The translations under genes were made by a program, and so were the position numbers. The notes under the pieces are model-generated. The model had not been told where the DNA came from. It was given only the letters and a program-made list of their open reading frames with translations, and ran no database searches. Below, in pieces: positions 6,676 through 12,815 of a stretch of DNA of 12,815 bases (its first letter is position 1; each line of letters starts with the position of its first letter). Source of the stretch: Oligoflexia bacterium (GTDB lineage Bacteria; Myxococcota_A; UBA796; UBA2385); assembly GCA_013152105.1 (NCBI GenBank), contig JAADHA010000660.1, positions 1 to 12,815 of the forward strand, given 5' to 3'.

Positions 6676-8088
6676 CTAGCGCCTCCAGAAGGACGGCACG
6701 AAGAGCGCCAGAAGGGCGAAGAACTCGAGGCGGCCCAGCAGCATGCAGAAGCTGAGGACCATCTTGGATCCCGCGGAGAAGAACGCGTAGTTCTGCGTGG
6801 GTCCGACCAGGCTGAGCCCGGGGCCCACATTGGCGACGCAGGCCAGCGAGGCCATCATGGCGGTGGTCAGGTCCACGGAGTCGAACAGCGCGACGAGCAC
6901 CCCGCCGATGCCGACGGTCAGCATGTAGACGCTGGCGAAGGCCAGGGTCTCGGTGACGACCGCGGGCGGCACGGTCTGCTTGCCCAAGCGCAGGGGTGCG
7001 ATCAGGGCGGGGCGGAAGCCTCGGCGGATCTCGTTTCGGATCGCCTTGAAGATGATCGCGATCCGAACCATCTTGATGCCCCCGGCGGTCGATCCGGCCG
7101 AGCCTCCGAAGAAGTACAGCACGACCAGCAGGGTCTTGGAGAAGGTCGGCCAGGCGTCGAAGTTATCGGTGCCAAAGCCCGTGGTCGTCATGATCGACGC
7201 GACCTGGAAGCTGGCGTAGCGGGCGGACTGGCCCACGCCTTGGTGTACCGAGCCGTGAATGTCGATGGTGACGAGCACCGTCACCGCCAGGAAGATGCCG
7301 ATGTAGAGGCGAAACTCGGTGTTCTCCCAGAAGATGCGTGGACCACCCTTGAGCACTTCATAGAACAGGCTGAAGTTCGATCCGGCGATGATCATGAAGA
7401 CGGTGATGATCAGGTCGACGGGCACGCTGTGAAAGGCCGCGACGCTGGCGTTTCGGGTCGAGAAGCCGCCGGTCCCCATGGTGGAGAAGGCGTGGCCCAG
7501 GGCTTCGAACCAGTCCATGCCGGCCAGCATCAACAGGGCGACTTCGGTGAGGGTGATGACGGTGTAGATGCGCCACAGGACGCTGGCGGTCTCGCGGATC
7601 CGCGGCGCCAGGCCGTCGCTGGGCGGACCGGGTGACTCGGTTCGGAACAGGTGCTTGCCACCCACGCCCAGGGCCGGGAAGAGCGCGACGAAGAGCACCA
7701 CGATGCCCAGGCCGCCCAGCCAGTGGGTGGCCAGCCGCCAGAGCTGGAGGGGGGGCGAGAGGCGGTGCTCGATCTCGGGCAGGATGGTGGCGCCCGTCGT
7801 GGTGAAGCCGCTGACGGTCTCGAAGAAGGCGTCCCAAGGCGTAAAGTGCGCGCCGATAATGAACGGGATGCCACCGAAGATGCCGATGGCCACCCAAGAC
7901 GCGGAGACGATCACCAGGGCTTCGCGCCGGCCGATGTGGGCGGGACCGGACCGGCCCAGCAGGATGGCCAGACCACCAAAGCCGGCGCAGATGGCGGCGG
8001 AGACGACCATGGATGGCGTCCCCGCCAGACCTCCTCGTAGCGGTCCCACCAAGCCGCACAGCGCCATGCAGACGCTGAGCACCAGCAA
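6676..8088 (-). CDS. trkH: TrkH K+ (Na+) uptake channel subunit
   Basis: 470 residues from a TTG at 8086-8088. All four selectivity-filter loops of the TrkH/KtrB superfamily are present: SGFTTTGAT (93-101), STMGTGGFST (202-211), MTTTGFGTDN (300-309) and NVGPG (420-424). So is GGSAGSTAGGIKMVR (328-342), the conserved helix segment that carries the gating Lys and Arg. The product is the membrane pore for K+ uptake and works with the cytosolic RCK protein TrkA encoded immediately upstream. The stop TAG abuts the ATG of the antiporter gene. The start is uncertain: the TTG sits inside the first hydrophobic helix with no ribosome-binding site. The frame stays open back to the trkA stop (38 codons) and encodes a plausible natural N-terminus (PNRGDLLRSAARPTGL) without ATG, GTG or TTG. 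The true protein is probably 20-35 residues longer. Confidence 0.93.
   Translation of the reverse strand: MLVLSVCMALCGLVGPLRGGLAGTPSMVVSAAICAGFGGLAILLGRSGPAHIGRREALVIVSASWVAIGIFGGIPFIIGAHFTPWDAFFETVSGFTTTGATILPEIEHRLSPPLQLWRLATHWLGGLGIVVLFVALFPALGVGGKHLFRTESPGPPSDGLAPRIRETASVLWRIYTVITLTEVALLMLAGMDWFEALGHAFSTMGTGGFSTRNASVAAFHSVPVDLIITVFMIIAGSNFSLFYEVLKGGPRIFWENTEFRLYIGIFLAVTVLVTIDIHGSVHQGVGQSARYASFQVASIMTTTGFGTDNFDAWPTFSKTLLVVLYFFGGSAGSTAGGIKMVRIAIIFKAIRNEIRRGFRPALIAPLRLGKQTVPPAVVTETLAFASVYMLTVGIGGVLVALFDSVDLTTAMMASLACVANVGPGLSLVGPTQNYAFFSAGSKMVLSFCMLLGRLEFFALLALFVPSFWRR
6682..6686 (-). promoter_or_regulatory. Ribosome-binding site of the antiporter-NTPase gene
   Basis: GGAGG on the coding strand, 6 nt before the ATG at 6673-6675 and within the end of trkH. 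It supports that ATG as the true start of the split antiporter gene. The internal ATG at 5988-5990 has nothing comparable. Confidence 0.65.
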
Positions 8089-8202
8089 GACCAGACCGGT
8101 CGGCCGGGCGGCGGATCGGAGCAGGTCGCCGCGGTTGGGCAGGCTGACGTGGATGGTGGAACTCGGTAGTGCGAGGGGGGAGAGTTTTGGGGAAGAGGCG
8201 GC

Positions 8203-9546
8203 TCAGAGCATCCGGCGGCGGAACAGGCGTTCGACCTGGGAGCGGGTCGACGTCGTGGTCAGGACGACGACGGTGTCGCCGGCCGCGATGACATCGTCGC
8301 CGCGGGGAATCCGGGCCTTGCCCTGGTTGACGATGGCCCCCAGGATGGCGCCGCGGGGGAAGTTGAGGCGCTTGATGGGCGTCCCGATCAGCCGGCTGCT
8401 GGCGGTCGCCTCTAGCTCCAAGACTTCGCCCTGGCCGCCTTCGAGGACCGTCAGGCTCTTCAATTCCGCCTGGCGTACCCACCGCAGGATGTGGTCGCTG
8501 GCGGTCTGGCGCGGCGACAGCACGATGTCGATGCCCAGTTGACGGTAGATGTCCATGTAGTCGGGTCGGCGGACCAGGCTGACGGTGCGTGGTGCGCCCA
8601 CTCGCTTGGCGAGCAGGCCGCTCATCAGGTTGACCTCGTCTTCGTGCGAGACCGCGCAGAACAGGTCAAAGCTGCCGACCTGTTCCTCTTCGAGCAGGGT
8701 CAGGTTGGTGCCGTCGCCCTGGACGACGGTGATCTGGGAGTGGGTGGCAGCCAGACGCTCTGCCACGGCCAGGTTCTTCTCGATGACCAACACTTCGGTG
8801 TCGGCCGCCGCGAGCTGGCTGGCCAGGGCCTCGCCGACGACGCCGCCGCCGACGATGCAGACGCGAGATGCCTCGCGACCTCCGCAGAATTGTTCTTCGA
8901 CCGCCTCCATGTGACCGCTGCGGCCGATCAGGTAGACCCAGTCCCCGGGCAGCAGGACATCCGCGCCGCCGGGGACGAAGAGTTCCCGGTCTCGCACGAC
9001 CGCGGCGACCAGCGCGCCGGAGGGGATGTGCAGGTTGGTCAGTGGTTTGTGGAGGACCTTGCTGTTCGCGCCCAGCTCGAGCTTCACCAGCTCGATGCGA
9101 TTGCCGGCCAGGCTCAACACGTCCAGCGCCCCGTGGCTGCGGGCGATCTGGGAGATCTCCTGGGCGACCAGCACGCGGGGATTCACCACGACATCGATCC
9201 CCAGCAGGCCGTACTGGATGCCCTGGGAGATGCGGCTGTACTCGTTGCCTTGCAGGCGTGCGACCGTGCGTTTCGCGCCGATGTGCTTGCTGGCCAGGGC
9301 GGCGAGCAGGTTGACTTCGTCGATGTTGGTGGCCGCGACGACCAGGTCGGCCCGCTCCGCGTGGGCCTTGTGCAGGACATCCAGGCTGGCCCCGTAGCCC
9401 TGCAAGGTGGCGACATCGGCCCGCTCGCTGACCCGGGCCAGCGCGGCCGCGTCGTTGTCGATGGCCACGACATCGTGTTGTTCGCTTTGGAGGATCTGGG
9501 TCACGTAGCGACCGACCTCTCCCATGCCGACGACGATGACGTACAT
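8203..9546 (-). CDS. trkA: TrkA, NAD-binding RCK regulator of the Trk K+ system
   Basis: 447 residues, the usual length of two-lobed TrkA (RCK_N-RCK_C twice). The first Rossmann motif GMGEVG (7-12) is followed by acidic Asp30 at the end of beta-2. The second, GGGVVG (233-238), is followed by Glu256. Both lobes therefore look competent for NAD(H) or adenine-nucleotide binding. The RCK_C segments lie near 140-215 and 365-445. TrkA forms a ring under TrkH and opens or closes it in response to nucleotides. The ATG directly follows the TGA of the upstream antiporter gene (TGAATG, no gap) and is preceded by AAAGGAG at 9554-9560, an excellent ribosome-binding site. The TGA at 8203-8205 lies in the same frame as the downstream trkH reading frame, which is noted separately. 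Confidence 0.95.
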   Translation of the reverse strand: MYVIVVGMGEVGRYVTQILQSEQHDVVAIDNDAAALARVSERADVATLQGYGASLDVLHKAHAERADLVVAATNIDEVNLLAALASKHIGAKRTVARLQGNEYSRISQGIQYGLLGIDVVVNPRVLVAQEISQIARSHGALDVLSLAGNRIELVKLELGANSKVLHKPLTNLHIPSGALVAAVVRDRELFVPGGADVLLPGDWVYLIGRSGHMEAVEEQFCGGREASRVCIVGGGVVGEALASQLAAADTEVLVIEKNLAVAERLAATHSQITVVQGDGTNLTLLEEEQVGSFDLFCAVSHEDEVNLMSGLLAKRVGAPRTVSLVRRPDYMDIYRQLGIDIVLSPRQTASDHILRWVRQAELKSLTVLEGGQGEVLELEATASSRLIGTPIKRLNFPRGAILGAIVNQGKARIPRGDDVIAAGDTVVVLTTTSTRSQVERLFRRRML

Positions 9547-10779
9547 TCACACGCTCCTTTCCGGCGGCAAGCCGGGCTCGTCGCGTTGGATGTCTCCGCC
9601 GTCGATCAGCAAGGCCTTGAGCTGGCGTGCCGAGGTCAATTCGCTGAGTACGACGCTGACAAGGACGGTTGTAAAGACGATGTCGACCACTGGGCCGTCG
9701 AACACGATGCGGTAGCTGATCGCCATCGCGACGGCCACGTCCCCTTGGCCCAGCAAGCCGCGGCCGATGTCATGGGGCAGCCGGTTGCTGCTGCTGCTTG
9801 CGCTGGCCCAGCCACCCAGCAACTTGGCCGCGAAGCGCAGCAGCAGGTAGGCGAGGACCACCACCAGGCCGACGACGGGTATTGGCTGCCACAGGGCGCC
9901 CGCCAGGACCAACAGCATCAGCGTGACGGTGCGGTGTTGTCGCTCCATCGCTTGGAGGATGAGATCCGAGCAGCGGGCGACGTTGGCCAGGGTGGTGCCT
10001 AGCACAAGATTCACCAGCAAGGGCGAGAGCTTAAGGAAGTAGGCCGCACCCGAGGCGAAGACGATGATGCCGAGCACCGCCAGGAAGATGTGGTCCTTGT
10101 CGTCGACCCCATCGCCGATGAACAGCCGGAAGAGCACGCCCAGGCCCACACCCAGGCCGACGGTGACCAGCAGCCAATTGGCATAGGTCCAGTTCCCGTG
10201 AGCGGGGTCCTGTGCGTGGTAGACGCAGAAGACGATGCCAAAGGCCACGATGGACAGGAGCTCGGCCGCGCGCATGGTGCCCAGGAGCAGGTCCGTGAGC
10301 GGGCCCTTGGCGGCGAAGCGTCGGCGCAGCAGGGTCATCGGGCTTGCGCTGCTGACGGTGGCGCTGGCTGCCAGCACCCACGCCGCGGCGGCGGCCTCGG
10401 CGGGGGCGATGGCGCCCAAAAAGCCCGTCTGTAGTAGCAGGTAGCTGCCCAGACCCACCGACACACCGACCGCGATGAACTCGGCCAGGGCCAGGTGGCT
10501 GGCGTCATCCGTCCGGTTGACCAGGGTTCGGAAATTGGCCTGCAAGCCGAAGAGCAGGCCGACACCGCCGATGACCAGGCTCATCACCGGTCGCAGGTTG
10601 TGCAGGCCCTCGACCGAGAGGGCCGAGCCCCCTGGCATCATCGGACCGACCAGCAGGCCGAGGATCACGTACTCGACGCCGGTGGTCACCAGGAAGCGCG
10701 CCTGCAGTCGCTCCACCACGAAGTGGGCGAGTATGTAGGCCACGGCCGCGAGGGCGATGAGGAAGAGGACCGTCTGCAA
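9547..10779 (-). CDS. CPA-type cation:proton antiporter family membrane protein
   Basis: 410 residues, close to the length of a bare CPA transport domain with no RCK or USP domain after it. GVEYVILGLLVGPMMPGG (34-51) is the early helix with the family Gly-Pro signature. VSSASPMTLLRRRF (142-155) corresponds to the unwound helix 4, and GLLGQGDVAVAMAISY (341-356) to the helix-10 region. At the ion site, where the family has Asn-Asp, Asp-Asp or Gln-Asp, I read Ala-Glu (172-173), so only one acidic residue, a Glu, is present. It likely exchanges K+ or Na+ for H+, and its place beside trkAH suggests K+ or turgor control; ion choice is inference. Start: TTG at 10777-10779 is the only start codon after an in-frame TGA seven codons upstream, and GGAG at 10790-10793 supports it. 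The stop abuts the trkA ATG. It differs enough from the downstream antiporter that recent duplication is unlikely. Confidence 0.88.
   Translation of the reverse strand: MQTVLFLIALAAVAYILAHFVVERLQARFLVTTGVEYVILGLLVGPMMPGGSALSVEGLHNLRPVMSLVIGGVGLLFGLQANFRTLVNRTDDASHLALAEFIAVGVSVGLGSYLLLQTGFLGAIAPAEAAAAAWVLAASATVSSASPMTLLRRRFAAKGPLTDLLLGTMRAAELLSIVAFGIVFCVYHAQDPAHGNWTYANWLLVTVGLGVGLGVLFRLFIGDGVDDKDHIFLAVLGIIVFASGAAYFLKLSPLLVNLVLGTTLANVARCSDLILQAMERQHRTVTLMLLVLAGALWQPIPVVGLVVVLAYLLLRFAAKLLGGWASASSSSNRLPHDIGRGLLGQGDVAVAMAISYRIVFDGPVVDIVFTTVLVSVVLSELTSARQLKALLIDGGDIQRDEPGLPPERSV
9554..9560 (-). promoter_or_regulatory. Ribosome-binding site of trkA
   Basis: AAAGGAG on the coding strand, 7 nt before the trkA ATG and inside the last codons of the antiporter gene. 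It is the strongest such site in the window and fixes the trkA start. Confidence 0.7.
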
Positions 10780-10789
10780 GGGGTCCCGG

Positions 10790-10793
10790 CTCC
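10790..10793 (-). promoter_or_regulatory. Ribosome-binding site deciding a TTG start
   Basis: GGAG on the coding strand, 10 nt before the TTG at 10777-10779, in the 24-nt gap after the SDR gene. With the in-frame TGA just upstream, it makes TTG the only workable start of the antiporter. Confidence 0.5.
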
Positions 10794-10803
10794 GGAGTCA
10801 GGT

Positions 10804-11754
10804 TCAGTCCGTCGGCCATTCTATTGGGTGACAGGGCACGTAGCTCAGTACCTCGCGGGCGCGGGTCCCGTCGAGGACCCCAGAGTAGTGGAAGCGCCGG
10901 CGGTTCATGCCATAGCGAAAGTCGCCGCCGGTGATTCGGCTGCGCAGGTGGTAGAGCGGCGACAGCAGTGAACTGGCGAAGGGGATGCCGATCCGGCCCC
11001 AGGCTCGGATCGCCGCGGTGAGGGGAAGGGTGTCGACGCCAGGGATGTTGAAGACCCCCTGGGCGTCGTTGTGCACGGCTTTTTGGATGGCGGCCGCGCA
11101 GTCCTGGATGGTGAGCAGGTTGAGCATGGGGTCGAAGCCCGCGGGGCGCAGGCAGATCGCGCTCTCGAGGTAATCATAGAGTTGGCTGCCCGTGCCGGGG
11201 GCCAGAACCTCGGCGGTGCGCAGTACCACGATCTGAAGCGGTGTCATGCCCATGCGGGTGCAAGCGGTGACATCGGCCTCGACCCGGTCGCGGATCCACT
11301 GGGGGGCGCTGCCGGTCATATTGAGGGGGTGGTGCTCGGCGATGAGGACCGGCAGGTCGCGCTGGATCTGGTAGACCGCCGCGTCGCTGCGCATGACCAG
11401 GCGCCTGACTGAGGGGTGGCGCTCGGAGAGGCTGAGCAAAGAGCGGACCGCTTCGACGTTGTAGCGGTGGACCTGCGCGCTCTCGTCGCGCGCCGTTCGG
11501 TGGAGCTGGGTGTGGGCGATGATGTCGATGTCGAGATCGCGGGCCTTGCCGAAGAGCAATTCATGGACGCGACGGCTGCTGGAGAGGTCGACAGGGATGA
11601 CGGTGAGTCGGTCGTCCTTGGGCAGGTGCCCGGCTTCCTTCCAGGGCACGGCCAGCACTTGGTCGACCCGCGAGTCATCCAGCAGGTCGCGCACCAGACG
11701 TTCGCCCACCGGGGCGTCCGCGCCCGTGACCATGACGTTGACGGGACGCTTCAT
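10804..11754 (-). CDS. NAD-dependent epimerase/dehydratase-fold (extended SDR) protein, possibly non-catalytic
   Basis: 316 residues. The N-terminus has the SDR beta-alpha-beta start VMVTGADAPVG (7-17), though the middle Gly of the usual TGxxGxxG is Ala. A beta strand with Asp56 (VIPVDL) and the later stretch LNLLTIQDCAAAI (211-223), followed by GVFNIPG (233-239), match extended SDRs of the GalE/nucleoside-sugar type. The catalytic Tyr-xxx-Lys position appears as Trp153-xxx-Arg157 (QWIRDRVEAD), so ordinary SDR chemistry is doubtful. The start ATG overlaps the TGA of the acyltransferase gene (ATGA). From memory, an epimerase-like gene next to a PlsC-like acyltransferase also occurs in mycobacteria (Rv0501-Rv0502), so the pair may act together in envelope lipid metabolism. 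Substrate and even enzymatic activity are unknown. Confidence 0.82.
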   Translation of the reverse strand: MKRPVNVMVTGADAPVGERLVRDLLDDSRVDQVLAVPWKEAGHLPKDDRLTVIPVDLSSSRRVHELLFGKARDLDIDIIAHTQLHRTARDESAQVHRYNVEAVRSLLSLSERHPSVRRLVMRSDAAVYQIQRDLPVLIAEHHPLNMTGSAPQWIRDRVEADVTACTRMGMTPLQIVVLRTAEVLAPGTGSQLYDYLESAICLRPAGFDPMLNLLTIQDCAAAIQKAVHNDAQGVFNIPGVDTLPLTAAIRAWGRIGIPFASSLLSPLYHLRSRITGGDFRYGMNRRRFHYSGVLDGTRAREVLSYVPCHPIEWPTD

Positions 11755-12599
11755 TTGAAGATCCCGCGGCGCTGCTTGAGCCCCTTGTCGACCAGGCCCT
11801 GTACGGCGTCTTGGATACGGGCGGCAGCCTGGTGCACGATGGCGGAGTCGTCAGCCTGGTCGGGGGTGGTCTCGCGGTCCAGGGGGATGGGGGGGCCCCA
11901 GTGCAGGTGGTAGCGCACCGGCAGGGGAATGGGCACCGCGGGAATGGGGACCTCGGGGATGCCGAAGGGCTTGCCCAGGCGATGGCTGGTGGTGAGCTGA
12001 GGCATCTGCTCTTCGGCGCCCACGACGGCGCAGGGCACGACGGGTGCGCTGTGTCGAATGGCCATCTCGACGAAACCCACTCGGAAGGGCCGCAGCTTGT
12101 AGCGTTCGGACCAGGGCTTGACGATGCCCGGCGTACCCTCGGGGAAGATCATCAGCAGCTCGCCGGACTCCAGCAGGGCGCGGGCGTTCCCGCGGCTGCC
12201 GCCGACCATGCCGTTGCGGGCGAAGAGGGTGCCGATGAAGGGCAAGCTGGGCACGAAGTGGTCGGCCACCGCCCGCGCGACCCGCGGTGGGTTGGTGTGG
12301 CGCAGGACATCCAGCCAGATCATCATCCCGTCGATGGGGATGTTGCCGGAGTGGTTGGCGACCAGGATCGCGGGACCGTGCTGGGGGATGTGTTCATGGC
12401 CCGTGCTCTGGACCCGGAAGTAGTGGTCGTAGAGGGGTCCGGCGATGAGGGAGCCCAGGGCGACGAAGTCGGGGTGCATGCCGAAGGCGTCATAGCCGTG
12501 GCCCGCGTCCTGGAAGTGAAGACCGGCCAGGCGCAGGCGTTCTTCTTCAGGCAGGCCCGCCTGGGCGAGGGCCCGGGCGATAGCAGGAGGAAAGGGCAT
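11751..12599 (-). CDS. PlsC/LPLAT-family acyltransferase
   Basis: 282 residues. ILVANHSGNIPIDG (78-91) is the acyltransferase block I; the His83-Asp90 spacing is HX6D rather than the textbook HX4D, as in a distinct LPLAT branch. IFPEGTPG (151-158) is block III, which binds the glycerol-phosphate or acceptor, and HSAPVVPCAVVGAEE (183-197) is block IV. The enzyme should move an acyl chain from acyl-CoA or acyl-ACP to a lysolipid or similar acceptor at the inner face of the membrane; the acceptor cannot be told. Start: the ATG at 12597-12599 is the first possible one, since an in-frame TAA lies four codons upstream. It lacks a purine-rich ribosome-binding site and sits just after a 6-bp hairpin. 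Its end overlaps the SDR start, so the two are translated together. Confidence 0.9.
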   Translation of the reverse strand: MPFPPAIARALAQAGLPEEERLRLAGLHFQDAGHGYDAFGMHPDFVALGSLIAGPLYDHYFRVQSTGHEHIPQHGPAILVANHSGNIPIDGMMIWLDVLRHTNPPRVARAVADHFVPSLPFIGTLFARNGMVGGSRGNARALLESGELLMIFPEGTPGIVKPWSERYKLRPFRVGFVEMAIRHSAPVVPCAVVGAEEQMPQLTTSHRLGKPFGIPEVPIPAVPIPLPVRYHLHWGPPIPLDRETTPDQADDSAIVHQAAARIQDAVQGLVDKGLKQRRGIFK

Positions 12600-12601
12600 G
12601 G

Positions 12602-12617
12602 CCGTGGTTTACCACGG
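12602..12617 (-). other. Hairpin between TPR gene and acyltransferase start
   Basis: CCGTGG and CCACGG form a perfect 6-bp stem around a 4-nt loop, ending two bases before the acyltransferase ATG. No T-run follows in the transcribed direction, so it is not a classical intrinsic terminator. It occupies the place where a ribosome-binding site would be, which could damp initiation, and its loop holds part of the in-frame TAA. The rest of the 49-nt gap shows no recognisable promoter. Confidence 0.4.
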
Positions 12618-12648
12618 GCCGCACGGCGGTGGGGGCCGGGTCGCGCGC

Positions 12649-12815
12649 TCAGCGATCGGAGATGGCCTGGCGATAGGCGGCCGCGGCGCGAGCGGGGTCG
12701 CCCAGGCGTTCGTAGATCTGCCCGGCCAGGGCGTGGAGGCGGGCGTCTTGCAGGCCGGAGGCGCCCCGGCTCAGGGCCCGGTCGATGGTCTGCAGGGCGG
12801 CGGTGTGCTGCCCGA
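12649..12815 (-). CDS. C-terminal end of a TPR-repeat protein, 5' part outside the window
   Basis: Only the last 54 codons and the TGA (12649-12651) are present. The residues LHALAGQIYERLGDPARAA followed by AAYRQAI are a textbook tetratricopeptide repeat, and the preceding 25 residues (AALQTIDRALSRG) read as the second helix of another repeat. TPR domains mediate protein contacts, so the function of the whole protein is open. It is encoded on the same strand as the operon, 49 nt upstream of the acyltransferase, and could share its transcript. Confidence 0.75.
   Translation of the reverse strand, partial: GQHTAALQTIDRALSRGASGLQDARLHALAGQIYERLGDPARAAAAYRQAISDR

Noticed and set aside
5773..7635. 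Long plus-strand open frame of 620 codons
   Set aside because: It lies antisense to trkH and the antiporter, is rich in Gly, Asp, Gln, His and Arg, and shows no domain. It is the shadow expected opposite a GC-rich gene.
7358..8482. Minus-strand open frame of 374 codons over the trkA-trkH junction
   Set aside because: Arg/Pro/His-rich, overlaps two well-supported genes in another frame, and has no recognisable domain.
8491..10002. Plus-strand open frame of 503 codons
   Set aside because: Antisense to trkA and the antiporter, both of which have clear family motifs and ribosome-binding sites.
12602..12617. Intrinsic terminator after the TPR gene
   Set aside because: The stem is short and no T-run follows in the direction of transcription.

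Overview
The window is very GC-rich with strong G/C preference at third codon positions. Every gene I can support reads on the minus strand, so transcription runs from high to low coordinates. The cargo (TrkA/TrkH, two CPA-type antiporters, an MscS channel with an exported N-terminal domain, a probable lipoprotein phosphoesterase) points to a GC-rich Gram-negative bacterium. A Myxococcota/deltaproteobacterium-like host is my best guess, but the sequence alone does not prove it.

Layout in transcription order: the last 54 codons of a TPR-repeat protein (12815-12649); a 49-nt gap with a small hairpin; a PlsC-like acyltransferase (12599-11751); an SDR/NAD-epimerase-fold protein (11754-10804); a CPA-type antiporter with a TTG start (10779-9547); trkA (9546-8203); trkH (8088-6676); a very large antiporter-NTPase protein read in two frames (6675-5908 and 5990-2142); an MscS-family channel (2145-625); and the start of a metallophosphoesterase lipoprotein cut by the left edge (628-2). 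Junctions are extremely tight: ATGA overlaps at 11751-11754 and 2142-2145, a GTGA overlap at 625-628, and zero-gap TGA-ATG and TAG-ATG junctions at 9544-9549 and 6673-6678. The genes from the acyltransferase to the phosphoesterase therefore look like one translationally coupled operon. No gap exceeds about 115 nt. I see no RNA genes, IS elements or CRISPR arrays.

The core six genes form a monovalent-cation and turgor module: K+ uptake (TrkH gated by the nucleotide-binding TrkA), two antiporter-fold proteins for cation efflux or exchange, and a tension-gated channel for emergency solute release. The lipid-related pair upstream is conserved elsewhere as neighbours, as I recall, and may or may not share the function.

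The most unusual object is the antiporter-NTPase. Removing one base from a run of four G (5943-5946) joins a 244-residue first half of a CPA fold to its second half. About 760 residues of mostly helical cytoplasmic region, a P-loop NTPase and a C-terminal winged-helix-like segment then follow, 1510 residues in all. Either this is an assembly error or recent mutation in an intact gene, or the antiporter is made as two chains that split between its two halves. I know of no described antiporter with this C-terminal architecture, but I could not search for one.
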